A stretch of DNA of 14,879 nucleotides from the NCBI GenBank assembly GCA_964586835.1, contig CAZPIC010000047.1, positions 1 to 14,879 of the forward strand. The letters run 5' to 3'. Numbering within the stretch: position 1 is the first letter of the stretch; every line of letters begins with the position of its first letter. The notes below the pieces were generated by a model that saw only the letters and a list, made by a program, of their open reading frames with translations, searched no databases and was not told the origin of the DNA. A program made the translations under genes and the position numbers. This DNA comes from CAZLYF01 sp964586835. GTDB lineage: Bacteria; Bacillota; Clostridia; Christensenellales; Aristaeellaceae. This document shows, piece by piece, positions 1-6,430 of this stretch.

Positions 1-12
1 TTTTTTAATGAG

Positions 13-32
13 GCACGACTCCCTTTTCGTGC
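13..32. other. Short perfect inverted repeat upstream of the oxidoreductase promoter
   Basis: GCACGA (13-18) and TCGTGC (27-32) are perfect complements around an 8-base spacer, about 25 bases upstream of the -35 box. The run of six T at 1-6 may be the tail of a terminator of an upstream gene outside the window. The repeat could be an operator or only a hairpin; nothing in the sequence decides between these. Confidence 0.3.
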
Positions 33-54
33 TCAATGTATGTAAGGTACGCCG

Positions 55-83
55 TTGCATTTAACATCCAACTATTTTATAAT
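55..83 (+). promoter_or_regulatory. Sigma-70-type promoter of the oxidoreductase operon
   Basis: A perfect -10 box TATAAT lies at 78-83, with a weak -35 box TTGCAT at 55-60 and a 17-base spacer. Transcription would start near 90, giving a leader of about 150 bases before the first start codon at 241. The start falls just before the 5' strand of the predicted riboswitch P1 helix, which supports the assignment. Confidence 0.65.
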
Positions 84-93
84 AGAATGGTAA

Positions 94-181
94 GGTCTCC
101 AAGTCCTTCAGACCCCCGTGGCCGAAAGGACCATCGGGTATGACGAGCGATCGTTGTGCCTGCCGTGTTTGCAAAGGAGAT
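94..181 (+). promoter_or_regulatory. Moco-family riboswitch lacking P3: candidate tungsten-cofactor sensor
   Basis: Seen: TCTCC (96-100) pairs with GGAGA (176-180) as a closing helix. CCCGTGG (115-121) pairs with CCA-T-CGGG (131-138). A further hairpin (about 139-158) ends in a GCGA tetraloop (147-150). The 3' segment CCGTGTTTG-C-AAAGGAG (163-179) matches the Moco riboswitch at 6528-6544 in 16 of 17 positions. Between the second hairpin and the tetraloop hairpin there is essentially no sequence, whereas the downstream element has a long extra helix at 6470-6502. Known: Moco RNA variants without P3 have been proposed to bind the tungsten cofactor (Tuco). Inference: this element controls the oxidoreductase operon in response to that cofactor. 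An alternative fold, GTCCTT (103-108) with AAGGAC (126-131), is also possible. The 5' half matches the Moco pattern less well than the 3' half. Confidence 0.68.
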
Positions 182-240
182 ACGCGCTTATTGCGTGTAT
201 TTCCTTGTTTATGATGCCAGATTTGATGGGAGGAAGAGGC
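180..240 (+). promoter_or_regulatory. Expression platform and ribosome binding site of the YdhY-like gene
   Basis: The strong Shine-Dalgarno GGGAGGAAGAGG (228-239) directly precedes the ATG at 241. Two upstream segments can mask it. TTCCT (201-205) is complementary to AGGAA (231-235). The 5' strand of aptamer P1, TCTCC (96-100), is complementary to GGAGG (229-233) with one G-U pair. A small hairpin ATACGC/GCGT-G-TAT (180-200) follows the aptamer but is not trailed by a convincing T-run. Control of translation therefore looks more likely than transcription termination. This is inference, because pyrimidine-rich anti-SD matches arise easily by chance. Confidence 0.4.
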
Positions 241-876
241 ATGGCTACAAGAATCTTCGATCGGGAATACACCCGCCGGGAGTTCATGAAGCTCACGGCA
301 AAAGGCCTGGCAGGCGTTGGCCTCTCCAGCAGCATGCTCACCCTGTTCGACTGCTCGAAAGCACAGGCGGAAAGTGGGCAGGTCCATGTCTTTCCACTGT
401 CGGACTATGTGCTTGTCGCAAACAAGGCCAAGTGCACAGGGTGCCAGCGCTGCGAGCTGAACTGCACACTGGCCAACGATGGCAAGGCCCAGCCTTGGCT
501 GTCGCGCATCCACGTCCGGGATGTCGCACAGTTTGGCAGCAGAGACGTAAGCGCCGACATCCATCAGGGTGAAGGCACCTACGGCCGCTTCGCCATCCTT
601 CCCGAAACCTGCCGCCAGTGCGCGGACGCGCCCTGCATGGCCGTCTGTCCAGTGCATGCCATCACGGCTGACCCATTGACCGGCGTACGCATGCTGGATC
701 AGTCCGTGTGTATTGGCTGTGGCGCCTGCGTGGTCGCCTGTCCTTACGGCATGCCCAAGATCGACCCGGACAACAAAAAGTCTACTAAGTGTATCGCCTG
801 CGGCGCCTGCGTGGCTGGTTGTCCCACAAGCGCGCTGAAAATCGTGCTGTGGGAAGAGATCGCGGAAGCCCTTTGA
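241..876 (+). CDS. ydhY: Tat-signal four-[4Fe-4S] electron-transfer protein (YdhY-like)
   Basis: Predicted ferredoxin-like subunit, 211 aa, that would shuttle electrons for the oxidoreductase encoded next. The N-terminus carries a twin-arginine motif T-R-R-E-F-M-K (residues 11-17) followed by a hydrophobic stretch, so export by the Tat system is likely. Sixteen cysteines form four cluster motifs: C65-C68-C71-C75, C124-C127-C132-C136, C157-C160-C163-C167 and C184-C187-C190-C194. These are expected to bind four [4Fe-4S] clusters. I chose the ATG at 241 for its strong Shine-Dalgarno and because it puts the Tat motif near the N-terminus; an in-frame ATG at 118 lies inside the riboswitch. Layout and signal region resemble E. 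coli YdhY, whose gene also precedes an AOR-family gene. It is 45 bases upstream of that gene. Family is secure; the redox partner is inferred. Confidence 0.88.
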   Translation: MATRIFDREYTRREFMKLTAKGLAGVGLSSSMLTLFDCSKAQAESGQVHVFPLSDYVLVANKAKCTGCQRCELNCTLANDGKAQPWLSRIHVRDVAQFGSRDVSADIHQGEGTYGRFAILPETCRQCADAPCMAVCPVHAITADPLTGVRMLDQSVCIGCGACVVACPYGMPKIDPDNKKSTKCIACGACVAGCPTSALKIVLWEEIAEAL

Positions 877-921
877 TGGGCGCGTCTCCCCAAGACCTGA
901 TTTGTTAAGGAGGAATCATCC

Positions 922-3012
922 ATGTACGGATGGACTGGCAAACTGTTACGCGTCAATCTTAGCACCGGGGTCTCAACCACTGAAAGCAGCGAGAGATATT
1001 TCGACTATATCGGCGGCAAGGGAATGGCCAACCGCATCATCTACGACGAGGTACCCTCCGGCACCGCGCCCACCGACCCTGAATCCAAGATCGTCATGGC
1101 GGTTGGTCCCAACACTGGCTCCAGTGCACCCTGCAGTGGCCGCACCACCTTTTCCTTCCTTTCTCCGTTCACCAAGTACAACGCCATTGTAGACGGCCAT
1201 ATCGGCGGCGATACCGCCGTGATGCTCAAAGCCTGTGGCTATGATGCCCTGGTCCTGGAAGGCGAAGCTTCCCGCCCCGTATACCTGAAGGTTATCGATG
1301 AGGATATCTCCGTAGAAGACGCTTCGGATCTCTGGGGCAAGACCACCACCGAGACAACCCAGGCACTGTGTGAAAAGCATGGAAGCGGCGCCAATGTCAT
1401 TGCCATCGGGCCTGCAGGGGAAAACCTTCTGAACCTCTCCTGTGTCATCAGCGGCGTTTCCCACTGTGCCGGCGGTGGGTTGGGCAAACTGTTCGGGGCG
1501 AAAAAGCTCAAAGCTCTCTGCCTTTACGGCACCAAGGCTACCTATGTGGCCGATTCGAAAAAGATCCTTGAGCTCAACAGATATGTCATGAGCGACCTGA
1601 TGGGTTCCAACAACAACCATGTCGTCCCGACCGTCGCGCAGAGCTGGTCGCAGTATGAGAACAAGTCCACCCGCTGGACAGGACACCCCGGCCTCACCTG
1701 GGGCGCTGCGGAAGGCGGTCCCATCGATACCGGTGAGTCTCCTCCCGGCCAGCCCACCCTGATGGGGTACCGCTGCCAGAAATCTGTCTTCGACCACGGA
1801 GCCATCGCCGAGAAATACACGGTCAAGATGACAGGCTGCGCGACCTGCCCTGTTCGATGTTACGGCGCGGTGGAGATCCCACAGCTCGCCAAGTTTGGCA
1901 ACAACATTACCCATGCCAACACCTGTCTGGGCAATGGCCCCTACGCAGGCATCATGAAAAACTATCAGGACCTCGAGGAAGAAGGTGACGGCAGGCTGTG
2001 CGCCCGCATATACAGCTCTATCCTGGCAGACGACCTGGGCCTGTGGGATAACTACGGCGAGCTGGCTGCGACGCTCAACTATTTCATGAACAACGGCTAC
2101 ATGGAAAAAATCATGTCGCCCGAACAGTACGCGGAGATCGACTGGTCCAAGCGCGAAACGGGCGATATCACCTTCATCAGCGACATTCTCACAAGAGTGG
2201 TCGATCCGAAGCATCCCCTGTCCACCCTGGCGCAGGGCGCCTATTATGTAGACCAGCAGTACCACGACATCGTCGGGGACGATTATCTCCATAGCGCTGC
2301 CATGACTCTTTGGAGCACAATTGGCGCCAAGCGCCACCACGGCAATGAGTGCGCTGCCCAGGTAGGCATGCTGACCAACGTCATCTACAACCGCGATGGA
2401 ATGTGCCATACCATCGTCAACATCACCGGTTCCGGCCTCCCCTACGAAATTCAGAAAAACATTGTGGAGGAACGCTTCGGCGTTGGCTGCCTGGATGCCC
2501 CTAAAAACTACACCCCGATGAACGAGGCGAAAGCCCGCTTTGCAAAGTTCGGCGTCGTGCGTCAGGTACTGCATGACAGCTTCACCCTGTGCAACTGGGT
2601 GTGGCCTATGACCTTCAGCCCGCGCAAGGAGCGGGGCTACAAGGGAGACCTTGCTGCTGAGGCCAAGTACATGTCCGCCATCACCGGGACGGAGTGGACT
2701 GAGGAAGAACTGGACTTCGCCGCCGAACGCACCATCCAGCTGGCCCGCGCAATGACGGTCAAGTCTGTCGGCAGCAGGGATCTGCGCAACCTGCACGATG
2801 AGATTCCAGAGTATGCCTACAACACGGAACCAGACGTGCCTGTCTTCACACCGGGGACAGTCAAGATGCAAAAGGAAGACTGGCAGACAGCGCTGACGCT
2901 GTTCTACGAGCAGTTCGGATGGGACAAGGACGGCTCGCCCACGCGCGCATCGCTTGAGAAGTTCGGGCTCAAGGATGTCGCGGACGACTTGGAGGCAAGT
3001 CAGCTGCTGTAA
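922..3012 (+). CDS. ydhV: Aldehyde ferredoxin oxidoreductase family, tungsten/molybdenum bis-pyranopterin enzyme (YdhV-like)
   Basis: 696 aa. The N-terminus MYGWTGKLLRVNLSTG is typical of the AOR family. A CATCPVRC segment supplies C306, C309 and C313, and HDSFTLC supplies C557. Together these match the CxxCxxxC plus distant DSxxLC cysteines that hold the [4Fe-4S] cluster in characterised AORs. Characterised members carry tungsten on two pyranopterins and oxidise aldehydes or related substrates with ferredoxin. The E. coli relative YdhV has no firmly known substrate, and I cannot assign one here. At 696 aa it is longer than the roughly 600-residue archaeal AORs and about the size of YdhV. It has no signal peptide of its own. 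A strong Shine-Dalgarno AAGGAGGA (908-915) precedes the ATG. The neighbouring FdhD-like gene and two Moco-family riboswitches fit a cofactor-dependent enzyme. Confidence 0.92.
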   Translation: MYGWTGKLLRVNLSTGVSTTESSERYFDYIGGKGMANRIIYDEVPSGTAPTDPESKIVMAVGPNTGSSAPCSGRTTFSFLSPFTKYNAIVDGHIGGDTAVMLKACGYDALVLEGEASRPVYLKVIDEDISVEDASDLWGKTTTETTQALCEKHGSGANVIAIGPAGENLLNLSCVISGVSHCAGGGLGKLFGAKKLKALCLYGTKATYVADSKKILELNRYVMSDLMGSNNNHVVPTVAQSWSQYENKSTRWTGHPGLTWGAAEGGPIDTGESPPGQPTLMGYRCQKSVFDHGAIAEKYTVKMTGCATCPVRCYGAVEIPQLAKFGNNITHANTCLGNGPYAGIMKNYQDLEEEGDGRLCARIYSSILADDLGLWDNYGELAATLNYFMNNGYMEKIMSPEQYAEIDWSKRETGDITFISDILTRVVDPKHPLSTLAQGAYYVDQQYHDIVGDDYLHSAAMTLWSTIGAKRHHGNECAAQVGMLTNVIYNRDGMCHTIVNITGSGLPYEIQKNIVEERFGVGCLDAPKNYTPMNEAKARFAKFGVVRQVLHDSFTLCNWVWPMTFSPRKERGYKGDLAAEAKYMSAITGTEWTEEELDFAAERTIQLARAMTVKSVGSRDLRNLHDEIPEYAYNTEPDVPVFTPGTVKMQKEDWQTALTLFYEQFGWDKDGSPTRASLEKFGLKDVADDLEASQLL

Positions 3013-3029
3013 ATCCATGCTCTCTGCCC

Positions 3030-3057
3030 GGAACCCGGCGCACTGCCGGGTTCCTTT
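3030..3057 (+). terminator. Intra-operon hairpin, possible attenuator or mRNA-stability element
   Basis: GGAACCCGGC (3030-3039) and GCCGGGTTCC (3045-3054) form a perfect 10-bp stem with a 5-base loop, followed by only three T. It lies between the oxidoreductase stop (3012) and the next start (3109), which face the same way. It probably reduces read-through or protects the upstream mRNA rather than ending the operon. Confidence 0.55.
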
Positions 3058-3108
3058 CGCGTGGGGCTTCTTTTCTCTGAGACCCGTCAGGTAAAAACGG
3101 AGGAACAA

Positions 3109-3708
3109 ATGGACGAAAACCGCGAAACAGGCACAGCGCCGGACAACGCCTCCCTGGAAACGGCAGCCTCTGCGCAAGCCCTGGCGGCGTTTATCTACGA
3201 CCGCACAGCGCAAAGCAAGGTAAGCGGCGCGAAATGGATTCGCGCTCAGCGGCCTTCAGGCGTTCGGGAGGATCTGATCGCAAGCCTTCTGGCAACGTCC
3301 GGACAGAAGAGCCCGGAAACCGCCATGGGAAACATCGCCGTTGTGAAGGGTGCAAAAGACAGGTATTATTACGACGCAACGATCATGACGGAGCACTTTG
3401 CCCGGCTGGACGCTCTGATAGAAGACAAGGACATCCTAACCACCATCGCCACTGTCACCCGTTCTGACTGTCGTCTCTACCCCCGTCCGACAGAATTCTC
3501 AAAAATGACCGCGCCTCCCTTTCGTTTCACGGTCGATGAGGTTGAAGGGGCTGCCGCACGCATGCAGTTTGACACAAGGTTTGAGGACATCGGCGTTGTT
3601 CAGGCTTCCAACGGAATGAAGGCCTTCTACTCTTCCCGTCACATGTCCGAAACATACGCGCGCGCGCTGCTGGAAGAAAGCGAAGTCGAATCGAAAATGT
3701 GGCCCTGA
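3109..3708 (+). CDS. ydhW: YdhW-like protein of the oxidoreductase operon, function unknown
   Basis: 199 aa from the ATG at 3109, which has a good Shine-Dalgarno (CGGAGGA, 3098-3104). An in-frame GTG at 3061 would add 16 residues but lacks one and starts only a few bases after the hairpin. The protein looks soluble: no signal peptide, no membrane segment, a single cysteine (in TRSDCRLYP), and no nucleotide- or cluster-binding motif that I recognise. The assignment rests mainly on position and size: E. coli ydhW, about 215 codons, directly follows the AOR gene ydhV. It may be a dedicated chaperone or accessory subunit for the enzyme, but that is inference. Its stop codon directly abuts the GTG start of the next gene, so it is probably co-translated with it. 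Confidence 0.68.
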   Translation: MDENRETGTAPDNASLETAASAQALAAFIYDRTAQSKVSGAKWIRAQRPSGVREDLIASLLATSGQKSPETAMGNIAVVKGAKDRYYYDATIMTEHFARLDALIEDKDILTTIATVTRSDCRLYPRPTEFSKMTAPPFRFTVDEVEGAAARMQFDTRFEDIGVVQASNGMKAFYSSRHMSETYARALLEESEVESKMWP

Positions 3709-4245
3709 GTGGCGACGACAGCCAGACATGTCTTTCTGACGGGGGACAGGCAGGTGGGCAAGAGCACGGTGATCGAAAGGGTGCTCTTAAGCCTGTCTTG
3801 GCCTGTTTCCGGTTTCAGGACACAGTTGGTAGGTTCAAGGTCCGATCCCGACAGGGTACTGATGATGGTGCCCGCAGGGCTGCAGTGGAGCCCTAACCCA
3901 GGAGGCGTCGTCACGCGTTTTTTAGAAGGAACGCCACAGCCATTGCCAGAGCAGTTTAATCTGATCGGTGCCAGACTGCTTCGTGAATCCACGAAAGGGC
4001 CCGGACTCATCCTCATGGATGAGCTGGGGCGTTTTGAAAGAGAGGCTCTGTTGTTCAGAGAGGCAGTGCTTGAATGCCTTGACGGGGAAAAACCCGTGCT
4101 GGGCGTCATGGCCAGCAACGCAGCACAGTGGGTGCAGCGCATCCGTACGCGACCTGATGTCTGCGTGTTCACCGTAACGCCTCTCAGCCGCGACGACCTT
4201 CCCGAGCGGATCGCAGCGCATTTTCTGCACATCGCCATGCGATGA
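3709..4245 (+). CDS. P-loop NTPase resembling nucleoside-triphosphatase THEP1
   Basis: 178 aa with a GTG start that touches the preceding TGA stop, suggesting translational coupling. Walker A is G-DRQVG-K-S-T (residues 12-20). Walker B is LILMDELGRFE (100-110), in the style of THEP1-family proteins (IxDExGxxE). The length fits that family of about 180 residues. THEP1 proteins hydrolyse NTPs in vitro but their cellular role is unclear. Members of the wider P-loop group that includes MobB act in Mo-cofactor maturation, so a role in metal-cofactor handling is attractive but unproven. It overlaps the FdhD-like gene by ATGA (4242-4245). The ATPase fold is secure; the exact subfamily and function are not. 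Confidence 0.75.
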   Translation: MATTARHVFLTGDRQVGKSTVIERVLLSLSWPVSGFRTQLVGSRSDPDRVLMMVPAGLQWSPNPGGVVTRFLEGTPQPLPEQFNLIGARLLRESTKGPGLILMDELGRFEREALLFREAVLECLDGEKPVLGVMASNAAQWVQRIRTRPDVCVFTVTPLSRDDLPERIAAHFLHIAMR

Positions 4246-4886
4246 AAAAAACCATGAAAGAAATCCTGCTCCCGATGGATGTGGATGGAGCATCCGAGGC
4301 GCTGTTTTGTTGCACGCCTGAGCACCTTGAGGATCTTGCTGTCGGACACCTGCTTGCACTGGGACGCATACGTTCAGCAAGTGATGTCCTCTCTGTCCAG
4401 CACGGGCCGGCGGGGATCCGTCTGGTGCTGAACCGCCCCCTTCTTCCCGAACGCAGGTTGGACAGGCGGATAGGGGAGGCCTCACAGCTCAAGAGCAGCT
4501 TTGTCACCAGCCTGTCTGAGATCCAGCATCTGACAGAAGAGCTCTCTGTCGGGGGGCAATGGTACGGAACACACCGCATCGTCCTCTCGTCCCCGCAGGG
4601 AAAGGTTTTCAGGGAAGACGTGGGAAGGCATAATGCCACAGACAAGGCCATTGGCTATGCAGCTTTGGAAGGCTGGGATTTTTCTTCCTGTATCCTGGGA
4701 GCTACCGGACGTATCTCCGCTGAAATCTTCATGAAAGCCCTGGAGCTGCGTATCCCCGTCCTTTTCACACGCAAGTATCCAAGCGACTTCAGCGCCCATG
4801 CTGCACAACGCCTCGGAGTGGCGATCGTCGCCTTTTCCGACCGACCGCAGCCGTGGGTCCTTGGAGCGGCTTGGAGGGTACGCTGA
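4242..4886 (+). CDS. fdhD: Short FdhD-like protein without the CxxC sulfurtransferase motif
   Basis: 214 aa. The FdhD hallmark REDVGRHNATDKAIG is at residues 124-138. Flanking blocks also match FdhD: TPEHLEDLAVGHLL (25-38), YGTH (108-111) and ATGRISAEIFMKALE (154-168). Known: E. coli FdhD (277 aa) relays sulfur from IscS to the bis-pyranopterin guanine dinucleotide cofactor of formate dehydrogenases through a conserved CxxC pair. Here the stretch expected to hold that pair (about residues 75-95) has no cysteine; the only cysteines are C23, C24 and C150. The protein also lacks roughly 40 N-terminal residues of canonical FdhD. It may bind cofactor as a chaperone, or use C23/C24 differently. Its place directly downstream of the AOR operon, with an ATGA overlap, suggests maturation of that enzyme (inference). 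Confidence 0.85.
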   Translation: MKKTMKEILLPMDVDGASEALFCCTPEHLEDLAVGHLLALGRIRSASDVLSVQHGPAGIRLVLNRPLLPERRLDRRIGEASQLKSSFVTSLSEIQHLTEELSVGGQWYGTHRIVLSSPQGKVFREDVGRHNATDKAIGYAALEGWDFSSCILGATGRISAEIFMKALELRIPVLFTRKYPSDFSAHAAQRLGVAIVAFSDRPQPWVLGAAWRVR

Positions 4887-4914
4887 AGCATCCACGGCTG
4901 AAAACAACATCCTG

Positions 4915-4940
4915 CAACACCGCCCTGATGGGCGGTGTTG
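4915..4940. terminator. Hairpin between convergent fdhD-like gene and tatC
   Basis: CAACACCGCCC (4915-4925) and GGGCGGTGTTG (4930-4940) form a perfect 11-bp stem with a TGAT loop, centred between the fdhD-like stop (4886) and the tatC stop (4946). Neither side has a clear T-run, but the symmetrical position between convergent genes fits a bidirectional terminator. Confidence 0.6.
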
Positions 4941-4945
4941 TGGCA

Positions 4946-5746
4946 TCAAGCCTTGTCGAGCGGGCTTTCGTTGTTTTCAGCTGCGTCAGAACCTCCAGGG
5001 GCTCGTTTAACCGTACGGCTTAAGATGACGCTGATCTCGTACAACAGAAGCATCGGTATCAGAAGGAGCACCTGCGATACCACATCCGGCGGCGTTAGAA
5101 CCGCAGCGACAACAGAAGCCCCCAGGATATAATACTTGCGGTTTTTTGTAAGGCTACGACTGTTGACCCAGCCCCGGCGTGCCAGCATATAGATCACCAC
5201 CGGCAGGTCGAACATCAATCCGAACGGAAGGATGAAGGAGAGCACAAAGTTAAAGTAGCCGTCCACCGACCACATCGGCACCGCAACCCCTTCACTGGCC
5301 TCAAAGAACAGGTCGATCGCCAGCGGAAAGACCACGGTATAAGAAAACACAATCCCTACAGCGAACATGAGCACAAAGAAGAGAAAGACCGTCACAAAGA
5401 CCTTTCTCTCATTTGGGTACAGGGCGGGACCGACAAAGGACCAAATCTGCCAGAAGATCATCGGCATGCTGACCACGATCGCAGTCACCAGGCAGGTTTT
5501 TAAGGTCATCATCAGGGACTCGGACACCCTGGTGGCAATAACACCGATCCCTCTTGCGTATACGGGCGCAAGTACAAAGTTCACCAGCTGCCCGGACAGC
5601 AGGTAGAAAATAACGATGAAGCACACAAAAATGGTCGCCGCGATCACGATGACCATCGAGCGCATGGCCATCATGTGAGACGAAAGTGTCTGCTTTTTGT
5701 TGTGAACCTTCCCGGCTTCCGGGGAGGTTTGTGTTGATCGCGCCAT
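4946..5746 (-). CDS. tatC: TatC, twin-arginine translocase receptor subunit, with an unusual N-terminus
   Basis: 266 aa, inner-membrane protein with six predicted membrane segments. Conserved TatC blocks are present: WSFVGPALYPNERK (102-115), VFPLAIDLFF (139-148), FGLMFDLPVVIY (175-186) and LTPPDVVSQ (217-225). Known: TatC with TatB forms the receptor for Tat signal peptides; Glu103 and Glu15 of E. coli TatC help bind the twin-arginine motif. E113 matches Glu103. The normally conserved H-L-x-E-L-R block near the N-terminus reads H24-M-M-A27-M-R29, so the position of Glu15 is Ala. E. coli Glu170 matches D180. The ATG at 5746 follows the tatA stop by nine bases with a weak Shine-Dalgarno (AAGGGCG). 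It is the last gene of tatB-tatA-tatC. Confidence 0.95.
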   Translation of the reverse strand: MARSTQTSPEAGKVHNKKQTLSSHMMAMRSMVIVIAATIFVCFIVIFYLLSGQLVNFVLAPVYARGIGVIATRVSESLMMTLKTCLVTAIVVSMPMIFWQIWSFVGPALYPNERKVFVTVFLFFVLMFAVGIVFSYTVVFPLAIDLFFEASEGVAVPMWSVDGYFNFVLSFILPFGLMFDLPVVIYMLARRGWVNSRSLTKNRKYYILGASVVAAVLTPPDVVSQVLLLIPMLLLYEISVILSRTVKRAPGGSDAAENNESPLDKA

Positions 5747-5755
5747 CAGGCGCCC

Positions 5756-5953
5756 TTACGCCTTCGTGTTCTCTTCAGGAGAAGCAGCCTCATCAGCGCT
5801 GCCTGTCTCCTTTTCACCATCCGGTGTGACTTCTTTCTTGAATTCCCGGATGCTCTGCCCAAGCGCCTTGCCGACGCCCGAAAGCTTCTTGCCACCGAAC
5901 AGCACCAGGGCCAGGATCAGAATCAGGACAATTTCAGTGACGCCAATTCGCAT
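5756..5953 (-). CDS. tatA: TatA, pore-forming subunit of the twin-arginine translocase
   Basis: 65 aa. A single N-terminal membrane helix (residues 6-19) is followed by the LFGGKKLS hinge (18-25), an amphipathic helix to about residue 41, and a short acidic tail. This is the standard TatA layout. TatA oligomerises in the membrane to let folded Tat substrates cross. I chose the ATG at 5953 because it gives a TatA of normal length and has a purine-rich Shine-Dalgarno (GAGGGAGAGA) just upstream. A longer reading frame to 6037 would run into tatB. It starts 19 bases after the tatB stop. Confidence 0.93.
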   Translation of the reverse strand: MRIGVTEIVLILILALVLFGGKKLSGVGKALGQSIREFKKEVTPDGEKETGSADEAASPEENTKA

Positions 5954-5972
5954 GTGATTCTCTCCCTCACCG

Positions 5973-6287
5973 TCAGATGGGCGGTTTGTTGATCTTTGTT
6001 GCTTTTTTAATGTCGTCCAGGGCCTTCTTTGCATCACGCTGCGCCCTGTGGATGTCTGCGGACGGGTCAGCGCTGCGAAGCGTGTTTTTCAGGTCGGTTT
6101 CCATGCCTTTAAAATCGTTCATTGCATCGCCCAGATCGGTCTCCTGAACAAACTCCGCCCATTTTTCTTTTAAGTAGCGAACCAGACGCCCCAAAGCGCG
6201 CGCCACTTTAGGCAAATCCTTCGGGCCCACGATCAGAAAAGCAACCAACAGGATGAGGAGCAGTTCTTCAAATCCAATATTGAACAC
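5973..6287 (-). CDS. tatB: TatB, signal-peptide receptor subunit of the twin-arginine translocase
   Basis: 104 aa from a GTG start. The N-terminus MFNIGFEELLLILLVAF includes Glu8, and the G21-P22 hinge ends the helix; both are TatB hallmarks. A long charged amphipathic and coiled region follows. TatB pairs with TatC in the receptor. The GTG at 6287 is preferred over an in-frame ATG at 6314. AGGAGGAGG sits nine bases upstream of the GTG. The ATG would lie upstream of the transcription start predicted from the promoter at 6315-6343 and would add residues not found in TatB proteins. It is the first gene of the tat operon. Both TatA and TatB are present, unlike the minimal TatA-TatC systems of many Gram-positive bacteria. 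Confidence 0.92.
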   Translation of the reverse strand: MFNIGFEELLLILLVAFLIVGPKDLPKVARALGRLVRYLKEKWAEFVQETDLGDAMNDFKGMETDLKNTLRSADPSADIHRAQRDAKKALDDIKKATKINKPPI

Positions 6288-6314
6288 GACGCAAAGCCTC
6301 CTCCTGACGCTCAT

Positions 6315-6343
6315 AGTATACCAGCGCCCTCCTTGAGTGTAAA
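6315..6343 (-). promoter_or_regulatory. Near-consensus promoter of the tatBAC operon
   Basis: On the minus strand, TTTACA (6343-6338) and TATACT (6320-6315) are separated by 17 bases. Transcription would begin near 6308, leaving a leader of about 20 bases that contains little more than the tatB Shine-Dalgarno. Confidence 0.8.
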
Positions 6344-6393
6344 GAGGTTGGGAGGCACCAGCGCGTGTCTATGTCATTATGACGTTTCCCTGA

Positions 6394-6422
6394 TTGACAT
6401 CCAGGATTCCAGCGCTTAGACT
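6394..6422 (+). promoter_or_regulatory. Promoter of the riboswitch-controlled metal importer
   Basis: A consensus -35 box TTGACA (6394-6399) and a -10 box TAGACT (6417-6422) are 17 bases apart. Transcription would start near 6429, at the 5' end of the riboswitch and its antiterminator strand. It is divergent from the tat promoter about 50 bases away. Confidence 0.8.
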
Positions 6423-6430
6423 TGGAGCAA

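Noticed and set aside
55..75. FNR-type site near the oxidoreductase promoter, expected because E. coli ydhYVWXUT is FNR-regulated
   Set aside because: I found no TTGAT-N4-ATCAA match upstream. TTG at 55 and CCAA at 68 do not have the right spacing.
118..240. In-frame N-terminal extension of the Fe-S protein starting at ATG 118
   Set aside because: It overlaps the predicted riboswitch, has no ribosome binding site, and would bury the twin-arginine motif. The ATG at 241 has a strong Shine-Dalgarno.
973..3213. Long 746-codon open frame on the minus strand opposite the oxidoreductase
   Set aside because: It is a codon-bias shadow of the plus-strand gene. It has no recognisable domains or ribosome binding site, and the AOR family match is unambiguous.
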